A DNA stretch of 19,564 bases from Gracilaria caudata (Eukaryota; Rhodophyta; Florideophyceae; Gracilariales; Gracilariaceae), in assembly GCA_030374735.1 (NCBI GenBank), contig JASCIV010000454.1, positions 1 to 19,564 of the forward strand, given 5' to 3'. Below the pieces are notes generated by a model. That model searched no databases. It was given only the letters and a program-made list of their open reading frames with translations, and was not told the DNA's origin. Below are positions 1-8,544 of the stretch, in pieces (position 1 is the first letter of the stretch; each line of letters begins with the position of its first letter). The position numbers and the translations under genes are program-made.

Positions 1-1
1 G

Positions 2-28
2 GACAATTTGGAAGGGTTTGAAGAGTAG
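2..28 (+). CDS. Possible C-terminal end of a plus-strand gene (partial)
   Basis: The first bases read as eight codons (Asp-Asn-Leu-Glu-Gly-Phe-Glu-Glu) followed by TAG at 26-28. An acidic run ending in a stop could be the tail of a gene whose body lies to the left of the window. Eight codons prove nothing on their own, and a chance open stretch is equally possible. If real, the gene would converge on the TIMP-like gene, with about 270 bases between their ends. Confidence 0.15.
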   Translation, partial: DNLEGFEE

Positions 29-299
29 ACAAGGCGTAGCGCGGAGCTGTGGCGCGAGGCTGGAGATCATGGCTTCGTCGACGGATGTGGTACGGTACGT
101 CGCGCGCGCGTGTTTTTTAAGGGCGCGTATGACGCGAGACACACTCCGAGCGCGCTGCCTCGTTGCGCGCCGTGAAGAGGAGCAACGCGTTGTTGTGCGC
201 GAGCTGCTGCCAGCTTGCTTCCTTCTGTTCAATGTGTGCACGTGTACAGCGCTTCCTATGTGAACACGTTTTTTTTCCAATCTGCGAACAATCTTTTTT
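29..299. other. Non-coding stretch, GC-rich then T-rich
   Basis: No convincing gene is visible. Bases 30-240 are rich in CpG and CGCG (for example around 100-112), like the neighbouring TIMP-like gene. From 269 the plus strand becomes T-rich, with runs of eight to ten T. On the minus strand this is an A-rich 3' flank of the TIMP-like gene. A small plus-strand open frame at 18-263 is full of Arg and Cys from CpG-rich DNA and does not look like a protein. Confidence 0.5.
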
Positions 300-305
300 T
301 TTATT
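300..305 (-). terminator. AATAAA polyadenylation signal of the TIMP-like gene
   Basis: The minus strand reads AATAAA inside an A-rich tract, about 18 nt beyond the stop codon of the TIMP-like gene. The position suits a cleavage and polyadenylation signal. Because the whole stretch is A-rich, the exact match could be partly due to composition. Confidence 0.4.
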
Positions 306-323
306 TTTTTCAGAAATGCTTTT

Positions 324-920
324 TTAGAATTCGAAGGGAGACGGCAGACACGCGTACTGGCCGTCTTCGGTGAACCACTCGGCAAAGCAGCCGCCGCAGT
401 AGTTGTCCACGCACTGCACCGCCTCGTCGCACGGCGGCTGCTCGGGCGGCGAGCACGGTTGTCTGAAGCAGTTCACCAGCGGCCTGTCCACGCACTCGCA
501 GCGCCCGTCGCAGCACACCTGTCGCGTCTGCAAGAACTCCATATCCTCCGTCGAAAGGCGGTCAAACGCGCGGATGAACTGGCACAGACTCAGTGTGGGC
601 TTGTTCAGATCGAGCAGCGGCAGGATGTACGAGGTGCCCACGGACAGCGTGATGCCGCACGTGGCGGATTGCACCGGCGAGGTTGCCACGAAGAACGATG
701 GTACGTTGCATCCTTTGTACACCACTTGCGTCTGGATCACGAACAAGCGGTTGGCGTCGGGACTCGTGCTGGGCGCGCTGGAGAAGAGTACCCTTCCCTT
801 GATCACTGCGTCGGTTTCCGGCGCGAAGAAGTCGCGTTTGAGCGTGGTTGGAAAGCAGCTGCACGCAAACGCCACGCTGAGCGAGCACGCCATGAGCACC
901 GCGGCCGCAAACAACTTCAT
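324..920 (-). CDS. Secreted TIMP/netrin-like (NTR) domain protein with Cys-rich C-terminal module
   Basis: The product has 198 residues. Residues 1-19 form a clear signal peptide (MKLFAAAVLMACSLSVAFA), so the mature protein begins with Cys-Ser-Cys. In metalloproteinase inhibitors of the TIMP family, the free N-terminal Cys of this motif chelates the catalytic zinc. Further TIMP-like signals follow in order: an Ala-Val-Ile-Lys-Gly-Arg-Val strand, Tyr-Lys-Gly-Cys, a Cys-Gly-Ile-Thr-Leu-x-Val-Gly block, then Leu-Cys-Gln-Phe-Ile and Asp-Arg-Leu-Ser-Thr near the domain end. The last 60 residues are a separate Cys-rich module with Tyr-Cys-Gly-Gly-Cys and a final Cys-Leu-Pro. The frame stays open upstream to 1199, but the ATG at 920 is chosen because it places the signal peptide at the N-terminus and its 5' side is low-complexity GT/CA repeat. 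Family knowledge predicts inhibition of secreted metalloproteases; inhibitory activity here is inferred. Confidence 0.82.
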   Translation of the reverse strand: MKLFAAAVLMACSLSVAFACSCFPTTLKRDFFAPETDAVIKGRVLFSSAPSTSPDANRLFVIQTQVVYKGCNVPSFFVATSPVQSATCGITLSVGTSYILPLLDLNKPTLSLCQFIRAFDRLSTEDMEFLQTRQVCCDGRCECVDRPLVNCFRQPCSPPEQPPCDEAVQCVDNYCGGCFAEWFTEDGQYACLPSPFEF

Positions 921-955
921 TGTGTGTGTGGGTGTGGGGTGTGGGGGGTGTGTGT
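920..955. repeat. GT/G-rich low-complexity leader before the TIMP-like start codon
   Basis: The plus strand is almost pure G and T, with (TG)n followed by G-runs of 3, 4 and 6. The corresponding minus-strand leader is CA/C-rich and abuts the ATG directly. It may be an unstructured 5' UTR, a simple repeat prone to length change, or both. Confidence 0.7.
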
Positions 956-2686
956 CTACAAAGATTTGTTTCGGCGACGAACAGCACGTTTTCAAGCACG
1001 GGTGTTGCGAAGATATAGATACGCTCTGCCTCGCAGCGTGCAACTGCGTATCCGTTAAATACATCAGTGAATACGTCAGGAAGGCGCTTGTGGCCGGGGG
1101 TGGCAATTCAAAAATTACAAGCTCATGGTTAGCTGCAACGCACGCGGTGCGTGTGCCTCGTTGCCGCCACCACTTGCTGCCCTCCCACGCCACCATCATG
1201 GGGCGAGCGCGTGCGCTCAGTCACACTGAGAGCTCGGACATCTCACCCGCAGCACCGACTAAAAATGGCGTGCTGGGTGACACCCCCAACACGCCACTCT
1301 CGTTGCGTTCAACCTTTTTATGCTGTACGTAAAACGCTGAATTTGTGCACTGCCGCTGAGCCAGCCTCCTTTTTTCCCAGCGGCGGCCTCCAGGCTTGCA
1401 TCGCTTGTTGAGATCAACATCTCGGAGAAGATTTGGTCAGTGTACAACCAGCTTGGTTTCTTGCAAAACCTAATTCTGGCCGCACTGTACATGTGTAGCC
1501 TGCAACACTTCGCGCAAACACCTACACCTCAGTGGAGGCCAAACAACACTTTATATCGTCTGCCATACCATAAAAAAAAGTGCTTGTGTCCATCTTAACA
1601 CGTGGGGAGGCACATCACACAACTTTCCAACACATGGTCAACAGCTGCAATGGTCTCCATGCGTACCAATCACCCCCCTCACGTCCATCGCAGCCACAGC
1701 ATGTGTGCCATCATAGGTGTTCCTCAACTCTGTACGATCACATTCGCCTCGGCCAAATACTCCTCCGTGTGAAGGTTAGCGACGACAACACACTAGAAGC
1801 TCATGCCACAACCCCAGTCGTAACTAACAACGCACCGCTTGTGTTGCGTTCATAGCTCTTGAGTGGTACGATCAACATAACGTTAGATAGCACACGTACG
1901 TTTGTTGACGTTGTTGAAACGCAGCTGTGAGCCCTGTCCTCGCTGCACGAGGCTCAAAGAGCTGCACCATTTGAGTTCTCCGTCATGGCACAAGGCGAAG
2001 TCAAAGGTTCCAGACACGCCGTTGCAGATGGGGGGACGCATGGTTGCATAGAACAATGCTCAAAGCGTTTCAAGCACAGCTTCCACATCGTTTCGAGCGC
2101 TTGCGCCCAGCTGCCAAACAGAATGAGGTATGGCGGCGAATGAGCAAGTCTTGCATCGTACTGGAATCTCATGTGAATATCGCTGTGACCACGGGCGTCA
2201 GGCTCGTACAAGACGTACGAAGGATACCTTCGTATGTGAAAGTGCGTCCTCCTCCTCGCAAGCGCTCACCCATCCGAATGGCGAGCAGAGATCTTCGATC
2301 ATCAAATCTTGCTGCCACGTCAGCCGGTGCGGTGCAGTGCACCAGGTGCACATAAGAACGAACTGAAATAGAAGAGAACACTCGTCGAACAACAAGCAAC
2401 GCAGGCGCCACTGGAGCCACATCGATTGGCTCAGAGCAACACGCCCCAAACGGCACAATATTCCAGCCTATACGTGTCCACGCATTCGTGGCTGCCTAAC
2501 AGCACTACGTGTACACCCACCAATTTCCAACGCTCTAAGCACTCCCCGTGGTCACCCGGTACGACGGTTACTTCAGCGTTCTACGCTCGTAAACCCTTTA
2601 TCCCTCAGCGTCGCCCTGCTCAAGTAAAACAAGCTTGTTTATCTACGTGGGTACTATCAAGCGAGGCTCAACTCACGCCCACTATC
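956..2686. other. Long spacer with no convincing gene
   Basis: It holds the promoter side of the TIMP-like gene and the 3' flank of paralogue A. No clear TATA box lies at the 69-nt distance used by the other genes here. One minus-strand frame is open from 2265 to 1954 (about 104 codons, no early ATG) and reads plausibly like protein, but it has no recognised motif. Long plus-strand frames at 403-1332 and 2426-3193 are mostly antisense to real genes. A near-consensus poly(A) signal for paralogue A (minus-strand GATAAAC, around 2640) is possible. Confidence 0.5.
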
Positions 2687-4476
2687 TCAGTTCAAGTTCG
2701 GGTCCAGCCCGTATCCGTTACTGCTCTGCCCGATTTCGCGAGAAGAAACGAGCTCCCCGCCCCAAGGCTCCACCACCCCAAACTCGCCGCTCATTTGCAT
2801 CTCGAAGCCAACCTTCACAAACTGCCGCACGTTCACTTCACCAGCTCCACTCCTCCACTTTGTCCCACTCGCGTCCGTGTAAAAAACGCCATTCCTCGAG
2901 CCGTTGCCAAAGTTCTCCGCATGCTCCCACACGCAGTATTTCTCGCCAAACACAAACTCCCGAAAACGAACCAGACGAGAAGATCCGTCATGTCTCATCA
3001 TCACCCCATTCTTCACAATTCCAAGCTCCACACGTTCATCAGCCCGTTCTGGCGACACGATGCCCGTGATCGCATTTCTTATGTCCACGTTGAGCATGCC
3101 ATGGCGACCACCACCAGAGCACATAACGTTTGTGGTCCACTCTTCATACTTTCCACGCAACAGTTTCCCGCTGTACGAGTATTGCGCATTTAGCGCTTCC
3201 ACATTGATAACATTCACCGAACGCTTGTTCGTCGCACCTTCTCTCTGCCGCAGTGCCACTCTCATCTCCTCTTCTTCCTTCGTAAGGCCCATGAACCCGC
3301 CTCCCTTCTTTCTTGTTCCCAAAAAGCCAAAGAAACCCTTGTGAGTCACGTCAACAACCAACTCTTTCGTCTCTGCATCAGCCACTGCGAAAATAATCGT
3401 ATGGGTACGAAGCCCCACGCGTCGTAAACTCGATGTCTGTGCGTGAATACAGAAACACACGTAGTATAATCCTGTTCGAAACACGCCACATTTGAAGCCC
3501 TCATGTGACTCATCTTCCCTATTATTTTTCCACGGAGTGTAGCCGAATCTCGGAGCATAATTCATCACAGCAACAGGCGAAGATCCGTGCTCATGATCAT
3601 ACGCACTGTAACAAATAAAGTTGGAGCAAAAGAAAACTAAACGTTGTCAGTTACCAACAGAGGTATTGAACACTTCAACTGGAATGATTGTGATAGAACT
3701 TACCACCAGTAACATGGGTCCCATTGTGGATGCCAAGTAGGCCACATCTTCCCGCTTACATCCGGATCCGAAACATCTATTTCTGGCGTAGTCCACATGC
3801 TATGAAGCGCGTCGGGACATCTGTGGTTCGGTAGAATAGCTTCCGTCACTGCCATTGGTTGTACTGGCGGTTTTGACGGCGTTCCATCTCGTTCTGCTAC
3901 CATAATGTACCACCCTCCAATAACCTTTGCTCCAGAAATATTGCGCTCCATCCAGTTTTGAGAAGGAAGAGTTGCACTATCTATAGCTAATCTAGAAAAT
4001 ATGTACGCGCGACGAGGAAGCCATTTAGAGTTCTTCTGATGCACTCCATACACAAATTCGTTTTCGAGACCATCCACTCTTTCCGCCCACCCCTCGCTGT
4101 TCCAACCAGCTAGAGTTACAAGTGGATGCGTACGATCATAGTGCACGCCGATAACCAAAAAGATCATCGCGTCGCGGTGAAGGTTTAGGCGAATGAAGCT
4201 GTCCGTGACGGGTTGGCCGAAGTTTACGGCATAAAACCAGTCTAGTCCGTGGTAGATTATGGAGGACTTGTCAGAAATAGGAGCAAAACGGTGAGTAGTA
4301 TACCGTGGATAGTAGACCGCCTCTGTTCGGCTGTTGCCGTTAAGAACTGTCCACGACGATACAAGGACCGGATTTAAAGCATGAGAGTATGCTGGATGGT
4401 CCGCACATGTTAATGGCATAGATCTAACGAGGTTCACGAGAAGGATGGGAACGAGTGCGATTATATAGGTCACCAT
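2687..4476 (-). CDS. Secreted protein of unrecognised family, array copy A
   Basis: Two exons, 4476-3704 and 3605-2687, join into 563 codons. The signal peptide covers roughly residues 1-19, followed by Pro-Leu-Thr-Cys-Ala-Asp-His-Pro. The exon 1 domain has a hydrophobic Phe-Ile-Arg-Leu-Asn-Leu-His-Arg-Asp-Ala strand and a Trp-Asn-Ser-Glu-Gly-Trp block, a pattern I associate with uncharacterised secreted beta-rich proteins. It ends Trp-Asp-Pro-Cys-Tyr-Trp. The intron splits the codon of Cys258, which is followed by Ala-Tyr-Asp-His-Glu-His-Gly and later by Glu-Ser-His-Glu-Gly-Phe-Lys-Cys. The protein ends in SSNGYGLDPNLN. One N-glycosylation sequon (Asn-Ile-Ser) lies in exon 1. Exon 2 is the most diverged of the four copies. 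The ATG is chosen for the signal peptide and the 69-nt spacing from TATAAATA. The function is unknown; the paired His could bind metal, which is inference. Confidence 0.9.
3606..3703 (-). other. Intron of array copy A (98 nt)
   Basis: The donor is GTAAGTT and the acceptor TTACAG. A branch-site candidate CTGAC lies at 3646-3650, about 40 nt before the acceptor. The intron is phase 2 and interrupts a Cys codon (TG|T). Its homologous position in the other three copies shows that it predates the duplications. Without splicing, exon 1 stops at TAA (3700-3702), inside the donor itself. Confidence 0.9.
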
Positions 4477-4545
4477 GATTGGTTTTGCTGTAGAATACTC
4501 AACGATGAAGTGAGAAACTTCAAGAAACGAAGTTCTGTCATGGAG

Positions 4546-4569
4546 TATTTATAGTGCCGAAACGTCGGC
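4546..4569 (-). promoter_or_regulatory. TATA box and upstream dyad of copy A
   Basis: On the minus strand a perfect TATAAATA (4553-4546) lies 69 nt before the ATG. Immediately upstream is a CCGA-N4-TCGG dyad (4557-4568). The same pair occurs before copy C at identical spacing, so this is probably a core promoter with an adjacent activator site. Confidence 0.75.
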
Positions 4570-5835
4570 AAAGGTCACACAACACAGTTGCAGTAAGTTC
4601 CAAAGAAAGAAGCATGACATTTACGTAGAAGAACGTCAGGTGTTTGTTGCTGCCCCGAAGAGAAGGAAGAAGTGGTTCCAGCTTTCTCCAACATGAGGTA
4701 ATATCACGATAATTGAATTGTAATTATATTAAATCTGAGGAACAATAGTTTTTCGTTTAAAGCTTACACATTTGTATTTAAAAAAACAAACTGATTTCAA
4801 TATATTTGGGAGCGGTTCTTCACGTTTTCCATTATATCAAGATGTATCGTTTTTAACGAAGATAACTCAAAGTGTTCAAGCCGAAAGCCAGGCGCCAATA
4901 GTTCTTCATGTAATTTTGTTGCAAACTTTTTGATCTCAAGTTTCGTAATTAAACTACTGTCCGATATCTTGGAATGGGTCAATCGACAAACATGTTAACT
5001 ATTTTTGGAAGCGGGATTGACGGTGAATGGCCACAATTCCATTTAATTTCTGAAGCTTGGCCTACTCGCTTGTGCGATAGAACAAAAGGCAAGCCCGGAA
5101 ACGAAGCTGTTTGGAGCTGTAGCGTGTTCCCATTATCACTGAGGGAATTAGAAAGCTATGTAGATGAAAAAACAAGCAAACAATGAAAAGAGCATAGCGC
5201 TTTCTCATGAGTTGAAGAAAAGGGATTAAGAGTATGCACACTTCGAAAAAAGATAAAGCGGAAATGTGAAAATCACGCTAATATTATACATGATGTCGAT
5301 GCAGTTTCTTTCAAAGGTCCATGCTCTAACATCTTAGTTCTAAGGTGGTACTCGTACCTCTATATTTTCTAGTTTGTATCGGATTTCTCCCAATACAAAA
5401 ACTACTTCTCAGTTTGTAAGCAATTCTGAAAATGAACAAACAGGGATTGCAAGACAACCCAGTAGTCGTTCGTTCTCGGGATTGTTGTTTTTGATTAATT
5501 GTCAGTATATTGTGCCCGGACGCTGTTGGATTTAAGTAAAGGGCATTCGTTAAGCAGAAGAGCACTCTCGTCTTTTCTTCAGGTGAAACCAGACGGAACA
5601 AGAGGAGATCCCAACGGTCTGCCGTCCATCGTCTCCGCGCTCGGGACCAGACCGCGAAGATATTTTTACTTTTTTCTCGTCAGCAGGAGAAAGTTGTTTT
5701 TACCTTTCTCATCAAGTTTCAAGAGCTTTCCTTTGCATTATGACATGTACATATTTGGTTAACAAATGGCTCGCAGATCTACAGCTGTGTATCTTTGTCA
5801 ACCATTTCTAAGAAATCAAAAGCTACATTTCCCCT
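4570..5835. other. Spacer between copies A and B, built from duplicated flank
   Basis: Bases 4570 to about 4705 resemble the 5' flanks of copies B and C (shared blocks AACGTAGAA, GTCAGG, GGCTCCAGCTT-like). About 4726-4930 resembles 10848-11040 in the C-D spacer. About 5340-5835 resembles about 8020-8544 downstream of copy C, including the block TGGTTAACAAATGGCTC. The spacer is thus a mosaic of array-derived pieces. One possible small plus-strand frame (4974-5186) lies in it and has no counterpart in the other spacers that I can see. Confidence 0.6.
4974..5186 (+). CDS. Possible small hypothetical protein or coding relic
   Basis: This is a 70-codon frame starting at ATG. Its composition is protein-like, with segments such as DGEWPQFHLISEAWP and ELESYVDEKTSK. 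The frame is already open from 4956. I recognise no family, signal peptide or membrane segment. It lies just beyond the point where similarity to the C-D spacer ends (about 4930), so it could be inserted sequence, an old gene fragment or a chance frame. It is the only plus-strand candidate inside the array. Confidence 0.22.
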   Translation: MGQSTNMLTIFGSGIDGEWPQFHLISEAWPTRLCDRTKGKPGNEAVWSCSVFPLSLRELESYVDEKTSKQ

Positions 5836-7622
5836 TCAGTTCACATTCGGATCTATCCCGTATCCATTGCTACTCCGGGCGGCCGGAGTGTCCAGAACCA
5901 ACTCCCCACCCCAAGGATCCACAACTTCGTAATCACCAGTAATATCTATCTTGAGACCCGGCTTCACGAATTGTCGGATGCTGGCACTGCTCGGTCCACT
6001 CATCAACTTGCTACCAATCGCATCTGTATAAAACGTTCCATTAACCGAAAGGTCTCCCAACGGATCACGAAGAAGGAGGTTGCAATAATCCTCACCGAAC
6101 TTGAACTGTCTGAACCGCACGAGCCGGGAGGACCCATCGTTTCTAGTCATCACCCCATTCTTCACAATTCCAAGGTTCACACTTTCGTTAGCCCGTTCTG
6201 GAGATACAATGGCAGTGATTGGGTTCCTGATGTCCATTGTGAGCATGCCATAGTGACCATCAACAGAACAGATAGTATTTGTGGTCCATTCTTCATACTG
6301 TCCTCGCATAAGATCATCATTGTAATCATATGCGGGGTTGAGAGCATCGACGTTGATGACATTCACTGAGCGCTTGTTGCTTGAATATGCATCCTCCCAC
6401 AGAGCGACTCTCATATGCTCCTCCTCCTTTGTAAGACCCATGAAAAAGCCTTCTTTCTTCCTCGTCCCAGTGAAGCCGAAGAAGCCCTTGTGAGTCACTT
6501 CAGCAAGCAACTCCTTCGTCTCGGCATTTGAAATTGCGAAGATAATCGTATGGTAGCGAAGTCCCACACGACGTAGTGTAGATGTCTGTGCATGGATGCA
6601 GAAGCACACATAGTATGATCCAGTTCGAAACACGGAGCACTTAAATCCCTCATGTGACTCATCTTCCCTATCATTCTTCCATGGAGTGTAGCCGAACCTT
6701 GGAGCATAATTCATCACAGCAAGAGGCGAAGATCCGTGCTCATGGTCATACGCACTACGGTAATCGATATTGGAGACAAGGAAGCAAAGGTGTCAGTTAT
6801 GATGAGAAGATTTGAAGGATTCAAAAAGAATCTTAATGAAGGAACTTACCACCAGAAGCATGGGTCCCACTGCGGATGCCAAGTAGGCCACATCCTTCCG
6901 CTCACATCCGGATCCGAGGTATCGACTTCGGGGGTCACCCACCTATTGTGAAGAGCGTCAGGACACCTCTGGTTTGGCAGAATAGTTTCTGTCACCGTTG
7001 CTGGTTGTGCAGGGGGTTTTGATGGCGTTCCATCTCTTTCTGCTATCATAATGTACCATCCCCCAACACCTGTTGCCCCAGAAATTTTTCGCTTAACCCA
7101 GTTCAGAAGAGGAAGAGTAGCACTGTTTGTAGCTGGTCTCGAAAGTATATACGCGTGACGGGGAAGCCATTTAGAGTTGTTCTGATGCACTCCATACACA
7201 AACTCGTTTTCAAGATCATCAATTCTTTCTACCCACCCCTCGCTGTTCCAACCTGGTAGAGTTACATGTGGATGTTCACTGTCATAGGACACGCCGATCA
7301 CCAAAAAGATCATTGCGTCACGATGAAGGTTCAGGCGAATGAACTTGTCCGTGGCGGGTTCGTCATAGTTTGAAGCATAAAACCAGTCTAGACCGTTGTA
7401 GATCATGGAGGACTTGTTAGAAATAGGAGCAAAACGATGAGCACTATACCGTGGATAGTACACTCCTTCAGTCTGATTATTGCCGTTGAGAACTGTCCAT
7501 GACGATACAAGGACCGGGTTCAAAGCCTGAAAATATGCTGGATGATCCGCACATGTTAAGGGCGTAGAATCTACGAATTGGACGAGAAGGAAATGAAAGA
7601 GTATGAGTAGATAGATCGCCAT
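5836..7622 (-). CDS. Secreted protein of unrecognised family, array copy B
   Basis: Exons 7622-6850 and 6754-5836 join into 563 codons. The signal peptide covers roughly residues 1-19 (MAIYLLILFHFLLVQFVDS) and is followed by Thr-Pro-Leu-Thr-Cys-Ala-Asp-His-Pro. The two-domain layout matches copy A: exon 1 ends Trp-Asp-Pro-Cys-Phe-Trp, the split Cys258 leads into Tyr-Asp-His-Glu-His-Gly, and the tail is SSNGYGIDPNVN. All nine family cysteines are present. It has the most N-glycosylation sequons of the set: Asn-Gln-Thr, Asn-Lys-Ser and Asn-Asn-Ser in exon 1, and Asn-Gly-Thr in exon 2. Exon 2 shares a near-identical block with D at about 6516-6612 but resembles C elsewhere. Its TATA box is degenerate, so expression may be weaker. 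The coding frame is intact. Function unknown. Confidence 0.9.
6755..6849 (-). other. Intron of array copy B (95 nt)
   Basis: The donor is GTAAGTT and the acceptor CCGTAG. A CTGAC branch-site candidate lies at 6792-6796, about 37 nt from the acceptor. The phase and position match the other copies, and the donor-proximal 30 bases are nearly the same as in C and D. Confidence 0.9.
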
Positions 7623-7691
7623 GATCCTTTTTGTTGTAAGATACTTTTAGATGAACTGAGAAACATCACGCAAAGAAGTTGGGTCATGGAA

Positions 7692-7715
7692 TATTTAGAG
7701 TGGCGAAAGGTCGGC
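7692..7715 (-). promoter_or_regulatory. Degenerate TATA box and dyad region of copy B
   Basis: At the same 69-nt distance from the ATG as in A and C, the minus strand reads TCTAAATA in place of TATAAATA. The upstream dyad is also altered (minus strand GCCGACCTTTCGCC). The flanking block is clearly homologous to that of A and C, so the changes look like decay or retuning of an inherited promoter. Confidence 0.55.
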
Positions 7716-8544
7716 AAAGACCACTCAACATGAGGGCAACAAGTTCCAACCAAGGGAGCTTTGACATTGAAAACGTAGAAGAAAGCCAGGCGTTGTTGCT
7801 GCCATGACAAGAAGGGTGGAGTGGCTCCAGCTTTCCCCAAGATGAGGTAATAAGAATATATTATTATTATTATGAAGCAGTTACGTATTTGGATATTATT
7901 ATTCTATTAATATGGCAATTACGGAAATAACAAGCACCATTTAAATGAAAAAGTTTTCATATTTCCAAAAAATGTTCAAACCCCAAAAGTTCGAAAACAA
8001 AACTTTCAAATTGTGTTGATATGCCAGTTTGCCCTACACTGTAAGTACTCAGAACGAGACTGTCTACCTGGGTAGTCGTTCGTTTCTCGGGAAGGATAGT
8101 AGACCGATGTCTGTGTAATGTTAGTGACGCTGTTGGGCTTGTGTGCATCGCATTCGTCATGCAGAAGAGCCACTCGCTCGTCTTTGCTTCGGCAAAAACC
8201 AGAAGCGACAAAAGGCGATCCATAGCAAGACCATTCGACATATTTTTTTACTATTATCTCGTCAACAGGATAAAAGGGTTGTAGTTCGTCGCGGCTGCCA
8301 GTTCAGCGCGAAGTATTCCCCCCTCTGGCGCAAGATGCATCCGGCAGACTAACCGTCAAAAACTCAGAAATCCACACTGTATTATACCGTTGTATTTCGA
8401 CATTTACCTACGCAGACCTATCTCAAGCTTCAAGAGCTTACCTTTGTATATTGACACATATCTGGTTAACAAATGGCTCACAGATCTACAGCTCTGTATC
8501 GATGTCAACCTATTTTTGAGAAATCAAAAAGCTACATATTCCGC
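7716..8544. other. Spacer between copies B and C
   Basis: No gene is visible. Bases 7716 to about 7850 match the 5' flanks of A and C. A (TTA)n microsatellite lies at about 7857-7873. Around 7940-7975 a stretch (AATGAAAAAGTTTTCATATT) resembles 10620-10645 in the C-D spacer. About 8020-8544 is homologous to about 5340-5835, showing that copies B and C were duplicated together with several hundred bases of 3' flank. Confidence 0.6.
7857..7873. repeat. Short TTA/ATT microsatellite
   Basis: About five tandem copies of a TTA-type unit mark the point where 5'-flank similarity among the array copies fades. It may be incidental or may sit at an old duplication breakpoint. Confidence 0.6.

Noticed and set aside
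237..247. Identical 11-mer TGCACGTGTAC here and at 17250-17260
   Set aside because: A CACGTG-centred word of this length can recur by chance, and neither copy has a gene-linked position that matches.
403..1332. Long plus-strand open frame of 309 codons
   Set aside because: Its first half is antisense to the TIMP-like gene, which has a signal peptide and family motifs; the plus-strand translation shows no domain.
2426..3193. Plus-strand open frame of 255 codons
   Set aside because: It mostly lies opposite exon 2 of copy A. Similar antisense frames in the other copies follow from coding bias on the minus strand.
3700..4476. Exon 1 as a complete separate gene ending in Trp-Trp-stop
   Set aside because: The stop lies within a consensus GTAAGTT donor in all four copies, and splicing joins exon 2 in frame with precise conservation.
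6495..6707. 70-codon minus-strand frame repeated in all four copies
   Set aside because: It overlaps exon 2 in a different frame and recurs only because exon 2 is duplicated; its composition is poor in protein-like features.
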